Below, in pieces: positions 55,479-63,366 of a stretch of DNA of 64,000 nt. The stretch lies in contig CAVZWU010000024.1 of NCBI GenBank assembly GCA_963779095.1, forward strand, positions 1-64,000, written 5' to 3'. Source of the DNA: Roseiarcus sp963779095 (lineage in GTDB: Bacteria > Pseudomonadota > Alphaproteobacteria > Rhizobiales > Beijerinckiaceae). Every line of letters starts with the position of its first letter. Position 1 is the stretch's first letter. Position numbers and translations under genes: made by a program. A model generated the notes under the pieces. That model had not been told where the DNA came from. It saw only the letters and a list, made by a program, of their open reading frames with translations, and searched no databases.

Positions 55479-56441
55479 TTACCTGCTGGGATCTCCGTTA
55501 TGGCCCAGTTTCTCAGCCAGCATGATATCGGTCCAGGCCTGCGCCACCTTCTCCGCGCCGCTGCCCCCAATGTGGCAGTCGTCATAGCGGTCGAGCCCGT
55601 CGAGCAGGGCATCCGTGTTGACGCCGCGCCTGATGTTGCCCTCGCCACTGGAGAGAGCGAGCTGAGCACGGACGACGGGATTGTCGGCAGAATGTCGCCT
55701 CGGGTCTCCATTGCCCGGCTCGACGCATTTCGACGCGATGGAGAGATAAACGGGAGCCGTAACGCCTTTGCCGCGTAGCGTGTCGATCATGGACAGGAAC
55801 CGCTCGCGATAGGCACGCTCGCTGGTGCCCAGGGAGTAGTCGAGCTCGCCCTGATCCCAAAGGACGTGCGTGATTGCGTAGCCATCCGCCTTGATCTTGC
55901 CCAGCGCGTCAACCAGGACCGCGTTGAGATGGCCGCCCCGCGCCCATTGTTCGACGGTATTTCCCGAATAGGCCGATCCCGAATAGGCCAGGGACGCGAT
56001 AACCACGGTGTCGAACTTGCCCGACTCGACGAGGTGATTGCCGAGCTCAGTCCAATATTCTCCCCAGGTTCCGCTAGAACCGAGCAGAGGCGAGACGGCG
56101 ACATAGCACCGCCCCTCGAAGAAGTTGACGATCTTGTCACCGTGCTTTGAGGCGAAGCGTTGACCTCCATAATTCGCGGCGTTGGATTGCCCGAGGATCA
56201 GCAGCACGGCCGTGCGATCCGTCTGCTTGGGGCAGGCGACGGCCGGCTTCTCGGCATCGCCGATGAGGCGATCCTGAGCGTCGAGGGTGTAACTGCCTTC
56301 CCGCCTCACTTTGATGGGGAGTATTTTGTTCCGCAAGGAGATCAGCTGCGGCTCGGGGAATATGCCACGTCGATCGCTCACGGCGCCAAATAAGTAAAAG
56401 GCAATGCATGCCGCCAGGCCAATTGACAGCATCTTAAGCAT
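55479..56441 (-). CDS. SGNH-type hydrolase (sialate O-acetylesterase-like, SASA/DUF303)
   Basis: A 320-residue protein with an N-terminal membrane anchor or signal (MLSIGLAACIAFYLFGAVS), then VLLILGQSNAANYGG carrying the nucleophile Ser86 in the GQSN motif, VVIASLAYSGSAYSG, ITHVLWDQGELDY and, near the end, RYDDCHIGGSGAEKVA with the Asp-x-x-His pair. The fold cleaves acetyl or other ester groups from carbohydrates. The signal points to an extracytoplasmic target. It lies between the two MITE copies. Confidence 0.75.
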   Translation of the reverse strand: MLKMLSIGLAACIAFYLFGAVSDRRGIFPEPQLISLRNKILPIKVRREGSYTLDAQDRLIGDAEKPAVACPKQTDRTAVLLILGQSNAANYGGQRFASKHGDKIVNFFEGRCYVAVSPLLGSSGTWGEYWTELGNHLVESGKFDTVVIASLAYSGSAYSGNTVEQWARGGHLNAVLVDALGKIKADGYAITHVLWDQGELDYSLGTSERAYRERFLSMIDTLRGKGVTAPVYLSIASKCVEPGNGDPRRHSADNPVVRAQLALSSGEGNIRRGVNTDALLDGLDRYDDCHIGGSGAEKVAQAWTDIMLAEKLGHNGDPSR

Positions 56442-56577
56442 CCTCGACCTCAGCTGTTCAAGTCGGGGCTTTGAGAGGCAAGCTTAACACTCCTCTTGCG
56501 ACGCGATCGTCTTCTGAAGCGCGCGTTCTAAGATATCAAGCTCTCCGTCGTTTAGGTCCGATATGTCGAGTTTTTGG

Positions 56578-56678
56578 CTAGTGGTCAAAATCAAACGTAA
56601 GAGTCCGGGGCGCCTTCCGCAATTTCAAGGAGTTCTCCGGCTTGCAAGGGGTTCGAAGCGTTTGATTCTATCCACTAG
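56578..56678. repeat. 101-bp MITE-like repeat, copy B
   Basis: Identical to copy A (54934–55034) over all 101 bases, same orientation, bounded by CTAG at both ends as part of the terminal repeats. The flanks (TTTTTGG on the left, TCTGCACC on the right) share nothing with those of copy A. Confidence 0.85.
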
Positions 56679-56926
56679 TCTGCACCGACACTGGGCCGCC
56701 GCTTGGTCCACTCACCTCGGTCGAGCTAAGCCGAGCATGGCAATACGGCGCGGCGGCCTTCGCGGCGTCAATGCGCGCACGCTTATCCTCGTTTTCGTCG
56801 CGCACAATCGACAATAGATAATCCAACGGCATTATGTCGCCGGCAACCGCTCATTGACGCGCTTCCGCGTCAATGCGGGAAACGCTTCCGGGCTTCCTGC
56901 CCGCGCCTTCACGTTTTCCGCCTCGC

Positions 56927-57277
56927 ATGTCCAGTCCCTTTGAACTATTGATAGTCAATCAAAACTTGGCGTTTGGCGATTGGTTTGTGAATAGGGCGAG
57001 GAAGGCCTCTGTGAGAATTGCCGCAGTTATCGCTGCGCTTATTGCCGCCGGTGCTTACTTGGCTGGTGCATCGCCTGAAGCAAGCATTTCTGCAGGGGCG
57101 ATAAGTTTCCTTTTTTTCTCGGCCAATATGGCTCGAGCCGAAATCGAAGAGCTGAAGCTGATCCTTGACGAGGAGGCGCCAGGGTGGCGTGAGCGGAACG
57201 CTATTTGGACCAGCACGTGGGACTGGAACCGCTTAATTAAGCGGAAAGAGCGCAGACAGAGGAAAGTCAAAGCCTGA
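56927..57277 (+). CDS. small membrane protein of unknown function
   Basis: 116 residues starting MSSPFELLIVNQNLAFGDWF. Two hydrophobic segments (VRIAAVIAALIAAGAYLAGA, ASISAGAISFLFFSANMA) are followed by a charged helical C-terminus ending KRKERRQRKVKA. No strong ribosome-binding site is seen, and the end overlaps the tail of the opposite-strand frame at 57055–57883. Moderately likely to be real. Confidence 0.4.
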   Translation: MSSPFELLIVNQNLAFGDWFVNRARKASVRIAAVIAALIAAGAYLAGASPEASISAGAISFLFFSANMARAEIEELKLILDEEAPGWRERNAIWTSTWDWNRLIKRKERRQRKVKA

Positions 57278-57883
57278 CCTATCCGTTGACGATAGAAAAG
57301 GAACGAATTGAGACGGCCCCGGAATCGAACACTGCCCCCGGCTCGCTGGATAATTCGTCCGTCGCGCACGCGAGCTTGATAAGCTTCAAGCGCCTCGACA
57401 CGCTCGCCCCTCAATTGCCAAACGAGGCCGCCCCGCCGCCCATCGCTTGGCACGTCGAACAGCTCGCCAGCGCTCCATCGCATCTTCGCGGCATCAGCGC
57501 CCCATGCGTCGAGAAACAAGCCCCCGTCATTCGATCGCCCGCCGCCATGCGTCAGGATCGACAGAGAATGGCCGCTGGCATTGAAGACGCGCCCATGGGT
57601 CGAGATAGACGGCTGGGACGCGATCGGCCGCCAGCGCGGCGCGTTCTTCGATGGCGTCGAGATCGTCCGCAAACGGCGCGGTTACGGGCGAGGTTACGCC
57701 CTCTTTTGCGCTCTTTTCCCCATAGCCATCTTCGAGGCGTAACGGGCGTAACTGGCGTAGTTGCTGGGATTTGAGGCGTAACACGGGCGTAGCAGTTACG
57801 CCTGCTACGCCCGTTACGCCGTTCTCGGCGGCGGCTTCCCCTCGCATCGTGCGACGAAGGCGCGCGGCAAGGTCAGCCCTCAT
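57055..57883 (-). pseudogene. island protein following DUF927, frameshifted
   Basis: MRADLAARLRRTMRG starts inside the last codons of the DUF927 gene (ATG 57883, coupled). A Gly-Val-Thr repeat region (NGVTGVAGVTATPV) encoded by the GGCGTAAC repeats follows, then DRVPAVYLDPWARLQCQRPFSVDPDAWRRAIE. One extra T near 57530 shifts the frame, and the rest continues DGGLFLDAWGADAAKMRWSAGELFDVP, GGLVWQLRGERVEAL. The true end is unclear (the frame stays open to 57055). The conserved second half is common downstream of DUF927 in alphaproteobacterial islands; no biochemical role is known. Confidence 0.5.
57680..57822. repeat. cluster of GGCGTAAC-like repeats with long hairpin; candidate replication origin
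   Basis: About nine copies of GGCGTAAC or close variants in both orientations, e.g. GAGGCGTAACGGGCGTAACTGG at 57736–57757. They end in a near-perfect hairpin, GGCGTAAC-ACGGGCGTAGCAG with TGCTACGCCCGTTACGCC (about 57775–57822). Direct and inverted short repeats beside a primase/helicase operon resemble iterons of P4-like satellite origins. They lie within a coding frame. Confidence 0.5.
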
Positions 57884-60320
57884 GGCCGCCACCGTCGAAG
57901 ATCGCCGCCCCGATGACGAAAACGCGCTTGGACGCTCCGTCGATTGTGCGCACCTGTTGGAAACCGTCGGACCCCCTGCGCAAGATTCCGGCTTGCCAGA
58001 GGGTCCGCGCGACCAATTTGGGATCAAGCCCAGCGCAAATCTCCCCTCGCCACGTCTCCGACGGAATGAGCCATTCCCTTTCGAGGCCCTCGCCCTTGCG
58101 CCAGCCGGCGCGGTTCGGAACAGCGCGAGCCTCAACATTGTCCAGAGGCTCAAAACGATAATCGCCGTGCGCTTCGATGAACCGCCGCACTTGTTCAACG
58201 GCTAGGCGGGCTTCCGCCGGTTCCGTCCCGCCACGCTGGCTTATCCATTGTTCGAGCGCCCAATTCGCCGCCGCCGTAACCTCGCCCTCGCGCCAAGGCG
58301 TCACGCCCAGCAAGGTCGCCAACTCGCCCGCCGTCGCAATCAATCCAAGCCGTTGCGCGGCCCGATCGACTTGGCCATCAGCGCCCGCCGGCACGTAAGC
58401 GGAAACGAACTCGCCAACTTGGCTGCGAACGTCGTCGCCCGTCACCCGTTCATTGATGAGCCGCCGCACGAATTCCGGCCCGGCAACGCCATAAGCCGAG
58501 ATCGCCGATTGTTTGAGCGCCTTGGCCAGCTTGCCCGCGTCGTCGTCCGGCCCGGCATGATCGAAAACGCCAAAGCCGCGATCGGCGGGAATATCCAGCA
58601 TGCGGACAAATTGGCCAGCGCGCGGCTTGCCCGCCCGATCTTCGACGAGCTTCGAGGCGACGGTTATTTCGCCCGTCGAGAGAACCATGACGCGCCAGCT
58701 CTTGGGTTCGCGCATCGCCCCATCGCGCACCGCTCGCACTTTTCCGGCGCCGTTGCTCAGACTGTAGAGAACCGCGCCCGCTTCCCGCCCGTCCACCTGA
58801 CCAAACTCGTCGAGAATGAGTACGGTATCGGTCCCGCTCGCGGCGGCGCCCTCCAGGCCATTCGCCGTCGCGCGCCAAGCCTTCACATAGCCGGGCGAGC
58901 CGCCGCGCCCCCATACGCTCGCGGCAGCTTGCAACAGCGTCGTCTTCCCCCGGCTCGATTGGCCATGAAAGTGAAGGCCGCCGCCCTCTTGCCCGGCCAG
59001 ATGCAACAGCGGCCCGGCGACCGCCGCCGATATGGCGAGAACCGGCAGGACATGACCGCTTGCGAGCGTCCCGACGCCCGCTTGCCAGTCTTCGAGCGAT
59101 CCGCGCGCGTCATAGGGACCATGCGCCGCGCCGTCGAGAATGACAGTTTCGGAACCGCGCGGCCCGAGCGTCACGCGAGGCAGGACAAAGACCGATTGGC
59201 CGCCGACTTCATGCCAGCCGGTGCGCAGGACGATCGTCACGCGCCCGACGACGCGCGCACCCGACAGGTAGTTGGCAAGCGCCCTTTGCTGCGCCCGATT
59301 GATCCGCAAGCCGCCATCGACAAGCGAAGCGCAGAGCGGCGCGGGATCGCCTTGCAAGGCCGCTTCGGTCACGTGCTGGAGGTGCGCCCGCCCGTCGCCG
59401 TCGCGCCATCGCAGATATTTCCCCCAGCCGCGCCCGCCCGGATCGCGGCAGGCCCCAAGGATTTCAAACGGCGCGGCGACCCATTCGCTCGCCTTCGTCT
59501 TGGCCTCGCCCCGCCTCTTTTCGACTTCGACATGCAAGCCTTCGGCCCCATCTCGTAGGCGCCGTAAGACACGAAGGCCGGGCCGGGATCGAAAGCCTTG
59601 CGCAGCCCCGCCGCCGCCTTGCGCAGCGCGGCAAGGTCCAGCCATTCCGCCGTTGCGTCCGCTGCGTCCCATTTGTCGCGGGGATCGCGAGCGCCGCCGG
59701 CCGGATCGATCGCCGCCAGCGCCTTGGCGTCGATGATGGCAACCGAACAGTCGAGCGCCGCGAGAATCGTCGCGACTTCGCGCGCGTATTTTTCGCCCGC
59801 CCCATCGTGATCGGGCCAAATCAAAATCGACCGGCCCGCGAGTGGCGTCCAATCGGTCTTGGCCGCCGCGCCGGCGCCGCCGCTGGACGGTGGTGACGAT
59901 GCTGTTGGGAAAAATCGCCGCCGCCGCTTCGGCCGCTTTCTCGCCCTCGCAAATGACGACCGGCGCCTTCGGCTTCGAGACGAGATCGGGGAGGTTGAAC
60001 AACGGCCGATGATCAGGCCAAGCCACGAATTGCCAGCCGGCCCCGTCCCTCCATGAGAGCGGACGAAACGTCTTTTTGCCCTCTGCCTCGTTCCAGCGCG
60101 CGGCATAGAAGGCGGTTTCGTCATCGGCCGTCGCGTAACGCCAGAGGCCATGGGGCTTGCGACCATAGAGTCGCGCCGCCGCCATCGCGCCCGGTTCCGC
60201 GTCGGCCGGCGGGCATGTCGGAGGCGCGCCGTTTTCGGCTTCGGGTGGCTCGCTTTGCCGCGCCGCTTCCGCAAGCTCGGCTGGCGTGAGAGGCGCGAAG
60301 GGATTGGAGGCGTCATCCAT
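57873..60320 (-). CDS. DUF927 helicase-like protein with TOPRIM-like N-terminus (two compensating frameshifts)
   Basis: About 815 residues. The N-terminal part (GLWRYATADDETAFYAARWNE, FNLPDLVSKPKAPVVICEGEKAAEAAA, and in the shifted segment SILIWPDHDGAGEKYAREVATIL) is a TOPRIM-like primase domain. The central DUF927 ATPase has Walker A HGQSSRGKTTLLQAA and Walker B TVLILDEFGQVDGREAG; a helical C-terminal region follows. Between about 59888 and 59548 the homologous sequence is one base out of frame and then returns, so as written 113 residues are scrambled through the TOPRIM core. It is either a damaged gene or two base-call errors. The start ATG overlaps the end of the primase-like gene by eight bases. 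Confidence 0.75.
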   Translation of the reverse strand: MDDASNPFAPLTPAELAEAARQSEPPEAENGAPPTCPPADAEPGAMAAARLYGRKPHGLWRYATADDETAFYAARWNEAEGKKTFRPLSWRDGAGWQFVAWPDHRPLFNLPDLVSKPKAPVVICEGEKAAEAAAAIFPNSIVTTVQRRRRRGGQDRLDATRGPVDFDLARSRWGGRKIRARSRDDSRGARLFGCHHRRQGAGGDRSGRRRSRSPRQMGRSGRNGGMAGPCRAAQGGGGAAQGFRSRPGLRVLRRLRDGAEGLHVEVEKRRGEAKTKASEWVAAPFEILGACRDPGGRGWGKYLRWRDGDGRAHLQHVTEAALQGDPAPLCASLVDGGLRINRAQQRALANYLSGARVVGRVTIVLRTGWHEVGGQSVFVLPRVTLGPRGSETVILDGAAHGPYDARGSLEDWQAGVGTLASGHVLPVLAISAAVAGPLLHLAGQEGGGLHFHGQSSRGKTTLLQAAASVWGRGGSPGYVKAWRATANGLEGAAASGTDTVLILDEFGQVDGREAGAVLYSLSNGAGKVRAVRDGAMREPKSWRVMVLSTGEITVASKLVEDRAGKPRAGQFVRMLDIPADRGFGVFDHAGPDDDAGKLAKALKQSAISAYGVAGPEFVRRLINERVTGDDVRSQVGEFVSAYVPAGADGQVDRAAQRLGLIATAGELATLLGVTPWREGEVTAAANWALEQWISQRGGTEPAEARLAVEQVRRFIEAHGDYRFEPLDNVEARAVPNRAGWRKGEGLEREWLIPSETWRGEICAGLDPKLVARTLWQAGILRRGSDGFQQVRTIDGASKRVFVIGAAIFDGGGHEG

Positions 60321-60630
60321 GACGGCGCCCACCGGTTTCCAGACCGAGCATTTGCGCAAGCAACTGGGCCGCCTCGCCCTGCGGAACACGCGCGAGATAG
60401 GCGACAAGCGAAACCGGATCGCCGCCCTTGTCGTCGGTGGCGAAGTCCGCCCAGCGGCCGGTACAGCGGTTGACTTTGAAGCTTCCAAGATGGCGATCGG
60501 CGCGGCGCGGATTGAGCACGACGATTTCCGCGCCGACGCGCTTGCCGCCCGGCAAGAGGCGCGCCAAGACGGCAGGGAAGGCCGCCAATGCCGCGCGGTT
60601 GATTGCGGCGAAGTCGATCGGGCCGCTCAT
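60313..60630 (-). CDS. primase-like small protein
   Basis: 105 residues: IDFAAINRAALAAFPAVLARLLPGGKRVGAEIVVLNPRRADRHLGSFKVNRCTGRWADFATDDKGGDPVSLVAYL. It matches the N-terminal module that precedes TOPRIM/DUF927 in many island primases (the GRWADFA..DKGGDPVSL signature). It probably presents template or cofactor to the larger protein, with which it overlaps. It lacks the four-cysteine zinc finger of classical DnaG. Confidence 0.65.
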   Translation of the reverse strand: MSGPIDFAAINRAALAAFPAVLARLLPGGKRVGAEIVVLNPRRADRHLGSFKVNRCTGRWADFATDDKGGDPVSLVAYLARVPQGEAAQLLAQMLGLETGGRRHG

Positions 60631-60661
60631 CCGAAGGCCCTCCCGATGTCTGCCAACGCGA

Positions 60662-60835
60662 CTATTGTCCGCGCCAGTGGCAATGCGAGCCGTAGCGCCG
60701 AGCAACGTAGATTGCGGCAAAATTCGCTTCCGGGTCGGCGATCCGGATGGTAAGGTCATGACTGATGCGAATAACTTCCGCCCGGTTTTCCGCGTTCCAG
60801 CGCGGGGCCGGGCTTCGCATTTCGCGGGTGCTCAT
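60662..60835 (-). CDS. 57-residue island protein
   Basis: MSTREMRSPAPRWNAENRAE leads to VIRISHDLTIRIADPEANFAAIYVARRYGSHCHWRGQ. It overlaps the stop codon of the AlpA-like gene as ATGA, a sign of translational coupling, and lies 31 bases before the primase-like gene. Function unknown; it was missed by size filters. Confidence 0.5.
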   Translation of the reverse strand: MSTREMRSPAPRWNAENRAEVIRISHDLTIRIADPEANFAAIYVARRYGSHCHWRGQ

Positions 60836-61026
60836 TGCGAGCCTCCCGCGAGCAGGGCTTCCAGGGCATCAATAGGGATAAGGCGCGCGCCGCCCAGCTT
60901 GACGCTGGCGAGACGACCGTCCTTCATCCATTGATATAGCAGGGTGCGGGAAACGCCGTACGCTCTTGCCGCCTCTTTTGCGCGCAGCGCGCGCCGAGAG
61001 ATATGAGGTTGCTGCTGCTGATCCAT
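60832..61026 (-). CDS. AlpA/excisionase-type helix-turn-helix protein
   Basis: 64 residues. ISRRALRAKEAARAYGVSRTLLYQWMKDGRLASVKLGGARLIPIDALEALL is the MerR-like winged helix used by AlpA regulators and excisionases of P4-like satellites. It heads the replication operon of the island. A CTGACA-16-TATTTT promoter candidate lies about 45 bases upstream on the minus strand (around 61045–61075). Confidence 0.8.
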   Translation of the reverse strand: MDQQQQPHISRRALRAKEAARAYGVSRTLLYQWMKDGRLASVKLGGARLIPIDALEALLAGGSQ

Positions 61027-61116
61027 TTTGAACCGCCTTCGTTCGAGACGGTTCCAGAAAATAGAGGCTTGTTCAGTCTTGTCAGCAAGCCTGAAGGGGC
61101 TTCACTTAGCCAACTA

Positions 61117-62193
61117 GAGCGGAATCCGTTCAGGTTGTGTCGCGGAGGGGGAGTTCAGCGGGCTCATACCCGCAGGTCTCGAAGTAGTTCTCGCATTCGT
61201 CCCGCTTGAAGAGGCCGGCGCAGCCCTCCAAGAGGGCGATGAGACCGGCGACAGTGCGCTCGGCCAATTTTCGCAGCGCGGCCTTCAGCTTGGATATCGC
61301 CATCTCGATCGGGTTGAAGTCCGGGCTGTAGGGCGGCAGGTATCGCACCGTGCAGTTTTTCCTGGCCAGGATTTCCGCCACTCTCGGGCTCTTGTGAGCC
61401 TTGAGATTGTCGAGCACGACGATGTCGCCCTCCTCCAAGGTTGGCAAGAGACAGTGCTCAAGCCAGGCCTCGAACGTCGCGGCGTTCATGGCGTGGTCAT
61501 AGGCCTTGCGCGCGACGGCGCCTCTCAGGCGCAGGCCGAAGACGAAGGTGATCGCTTTGTAATGGCCGTGCGGAACGCCGCAGCGCAGACGTCGCCCGCG
61601 TCGTCGCCGACCGTAGCGGCGCGCCATGTTGGTCATCGCCGCGGTCTCGTCGACGAACACCAGTTTCAGCGGATCGAGGTCGAGTTGACCATCGAACCAC
61701 CGCCGCCGCCGTTCAAGGACGTCGGGCCGGTCCTGTTCGCTCGCGTGCGCCGACTTTTTTTGAACGTGATGTGGTGGCGGTCGAAAAACCGCCAGATCAT
61801 CGACGGCGACACCTTCTCGCCCCGCGTACGCTCCAAACGAGCGCAGATTTCGGCCAGCGTCAGGTCAGGCTCGCGCCGGTGAAGGCGCAAAAGGTAGTCC
61901 CCATGCGCCTCCACGCGCTGCGAACGCGTGTCGCCGCCCATCGGCAGCGCTGCATAGCTGCCGCGCTCGCGCAATGCCGCCACCCACCGGATTGCGCTGG
62001 CAAAGCTAACCCCGAACCGCCGCGCCGCCGCCCGGCAACTCATGCCTTCCTCCCCAACCGCCGAAACCACCCGCTTGCGCAAATCCACCGACAAAGGCCC
62101 CATCTCGCGCCGCCTCCGATTGGCGCCGCTCAAGAATCAGATTTCCTCCGATTCGGGGAATCCCGAGCAATTCAACCCGCGCGGAAACCGCTC
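61117..62193 (-). mobile_element. IS630-family element inserted at a TAG stop codon
   Basis: Inverted repeats GAGCGGAATCCGTTCAGGTTG (left) and GAGCGGTTTCCGCGCGGGTTG (right, reverse complement) enclose 1077 bp. A TA dinucleotide flanks each side (61115–61116 and 62194–62195), the standard IS630 target duplication. The right TA belongs to the TAG stop of the neighbouring 374-residue protein gene, which is regenerated after insertion. Confidence 0.9.
61130..62133 (-). CDS. IS630-family transposase, two frames joined at an A7 slippery run
   Basis: Frame one (62133–61666) holds the helix-turn-helix region (GPLSVDLRKRVVSAVGEEGMSCRAAARRFGVSFASAIRWVAAL) and the linker ARLERTRGEKVSPSMIWRFFDRHHITFKK. 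At seven consecutive A residues (minus strand, 61761–61755) homology switches to the second frame, SAHASEQDRPDVLERRRRWFDG, then LVFVDETAAMTNMARRYG (first Asp), DIVVLDNLKAHKSP (second Asp) and PPYSPDFNPIEMAISKLKAALR (Glu). Frameshifting at an A run is the usual expression mode for part of this family, so the element may be active. Confidence 0.85.
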
Positions 62194-63317
62194 TAATGGC
62201 CCTTCGCTGACTGAATTCGCGGCGCCAGCTCACCGGCCCTCTCCATACGCGAGATGAACGCCTTTAGTGTGGTCCGCCCTGGCGCACTGGGCCATAGAGA
62301 CTTGATTTCGTCCACGACCATGTCTTGTGACGCAGACGGGTTCTTGATCCGAAAATCTCTAGCCAACCTCAAGGCGCGCGGTTCCCAAGTCTCAGCTCGC
62401 CCTTTCCTTCGGCTCTCTCCACTGTTTGTGCCACCCCGAGACGCTCCGGCCCTCGACCGAAGCGCCCTTTTAGCCATCGGCTTCATATCGCGCTCGGCTT
62501 CGGCCTTCGCCCAGAAATAGCCTAGCCGGACCGAGGCGTCCACGAGGTGCATCGCTTCCATCGCGGCGAGCCGCTCATTGGGCCTGTCGGGTTTCCCATC
62601 TGGCAATAGCGGGATGCCGCCTGCTAAGTCGCGCAGGTGTCTTGTGTGCGCTTCGAGTAGGCGGGCCAATCGTAAGGCTTCGAGAGCGAAAGCGGGCTCC
62701 CCTGACCCGGTGACGTCACCATCAAGCGCTTCCAACTTGAAACGCTCAAGTATTCTATCCCTCACGGTTTCAAGTGTTTCGCTCCTGGCACCGGGTCCCA
62801 TCAGAGCGAATGCGCCAGTGAATTCGAGCGGAACGGCTATCGATTCCAAGTCGCCGTTCTCGCGGTGTATGCATAAGTGGGCGCGCCGCACCTCGATGTC
62901 ATGAGCGTGTTCGAACGGAACGTCGTCTCTTTCAATATCAACCCGCTCAATGCAAATCTTATCGCCCCGATGAACGATGGCGTCCGGCTTCCGCACGCTC
63001 ACGGAGCGTTCGATTTCGGCCTTCGCGGGCTCTTGTCCCGCGCTGCTAAGATGGGCTTCCGCGTCTTGTCGGAGACACGCCTTGTCGAATGCACCGAACC
63101 AGGGAAACCAGATGAACGGCTGGTGCGGATCTCGAAGTTCCTCCAGTCGTGCTCGCAGCGGGATCGTTTGCCACTCAGACGGCGGCAGGAGATCGGATCG
63201 AAAATCAAACTCAACGCCTTCAATCTCGCCAACCCGATCAATCTGACAAATCCAATACATCTTGGCCGTTCGGGCCGCGTCGGCCGGTGACGCCGCAATC
63301 TTTTTGCTCTTCGTCAT
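62193..63317 (-). CDS. 374-residue island cargo protein of unknown function
   Basis: The ATG at 63317 has a GGAAG site six bases upstream (the frame stays open to 63383 without a signal). The N-terminal half is acidic and mixed (MYWICQIDRVGEIEGVEFDF, FIWFPWFGAFDKACLRQDAEAH). The middle is helical (LEALRLARLLEAHTRHLRDL, MEAMHLVDASVRLGYFWAKAEAERDMK), and after a basic low-complexity linker a winged-helix-like C-terminus follows (ALRLARDFRIKNPSASQDMVVDEIKSLWPSAPGRTTLKAFISRMERAGEL). The C-terminal pattern recurs in alphaproteobacterial island proteins. It ends at the TAG where IS630 inserted. No function can be assigned. Confidence 0.55.
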   Translation of the reverse strand: MTKSKKIAASPADAARTAKMYWICQIDRVGEIEGVEFDFRSDLLPPSEWQTIPLRARLEELRDPHQPFIWFPWFGAFDKACLRQDAEAHLSSAGQEPAKAEIERSVSVRKPDAIVHRGDKICIERVDIERDDVPFEHAHDIEVRRAHLCIHRENGDLESIAVPLEFTGAFALMGPGARSETLETVRDRILERFKLEALDGDVTGSGEPAFALEALRLARLLEAHTRHLRDLAGGIPLLPDGKPDRPNERLAAMEAMHLVDASVRLGYFWAKAEAERDMKPMAKRALRSRAGASRGGTNSGESRRKGRAETWEPRALRLARDFRIKNPSASQDMVVDEIKSLWPSAPGRTTLKAFISRMERAGELAPRIQSAKGH

Positions 63318-63366
63318 TGTAAACTTCCGAGCGTTGAAGAGGATGTCCTCGTCGGCTCCGCTGCGG

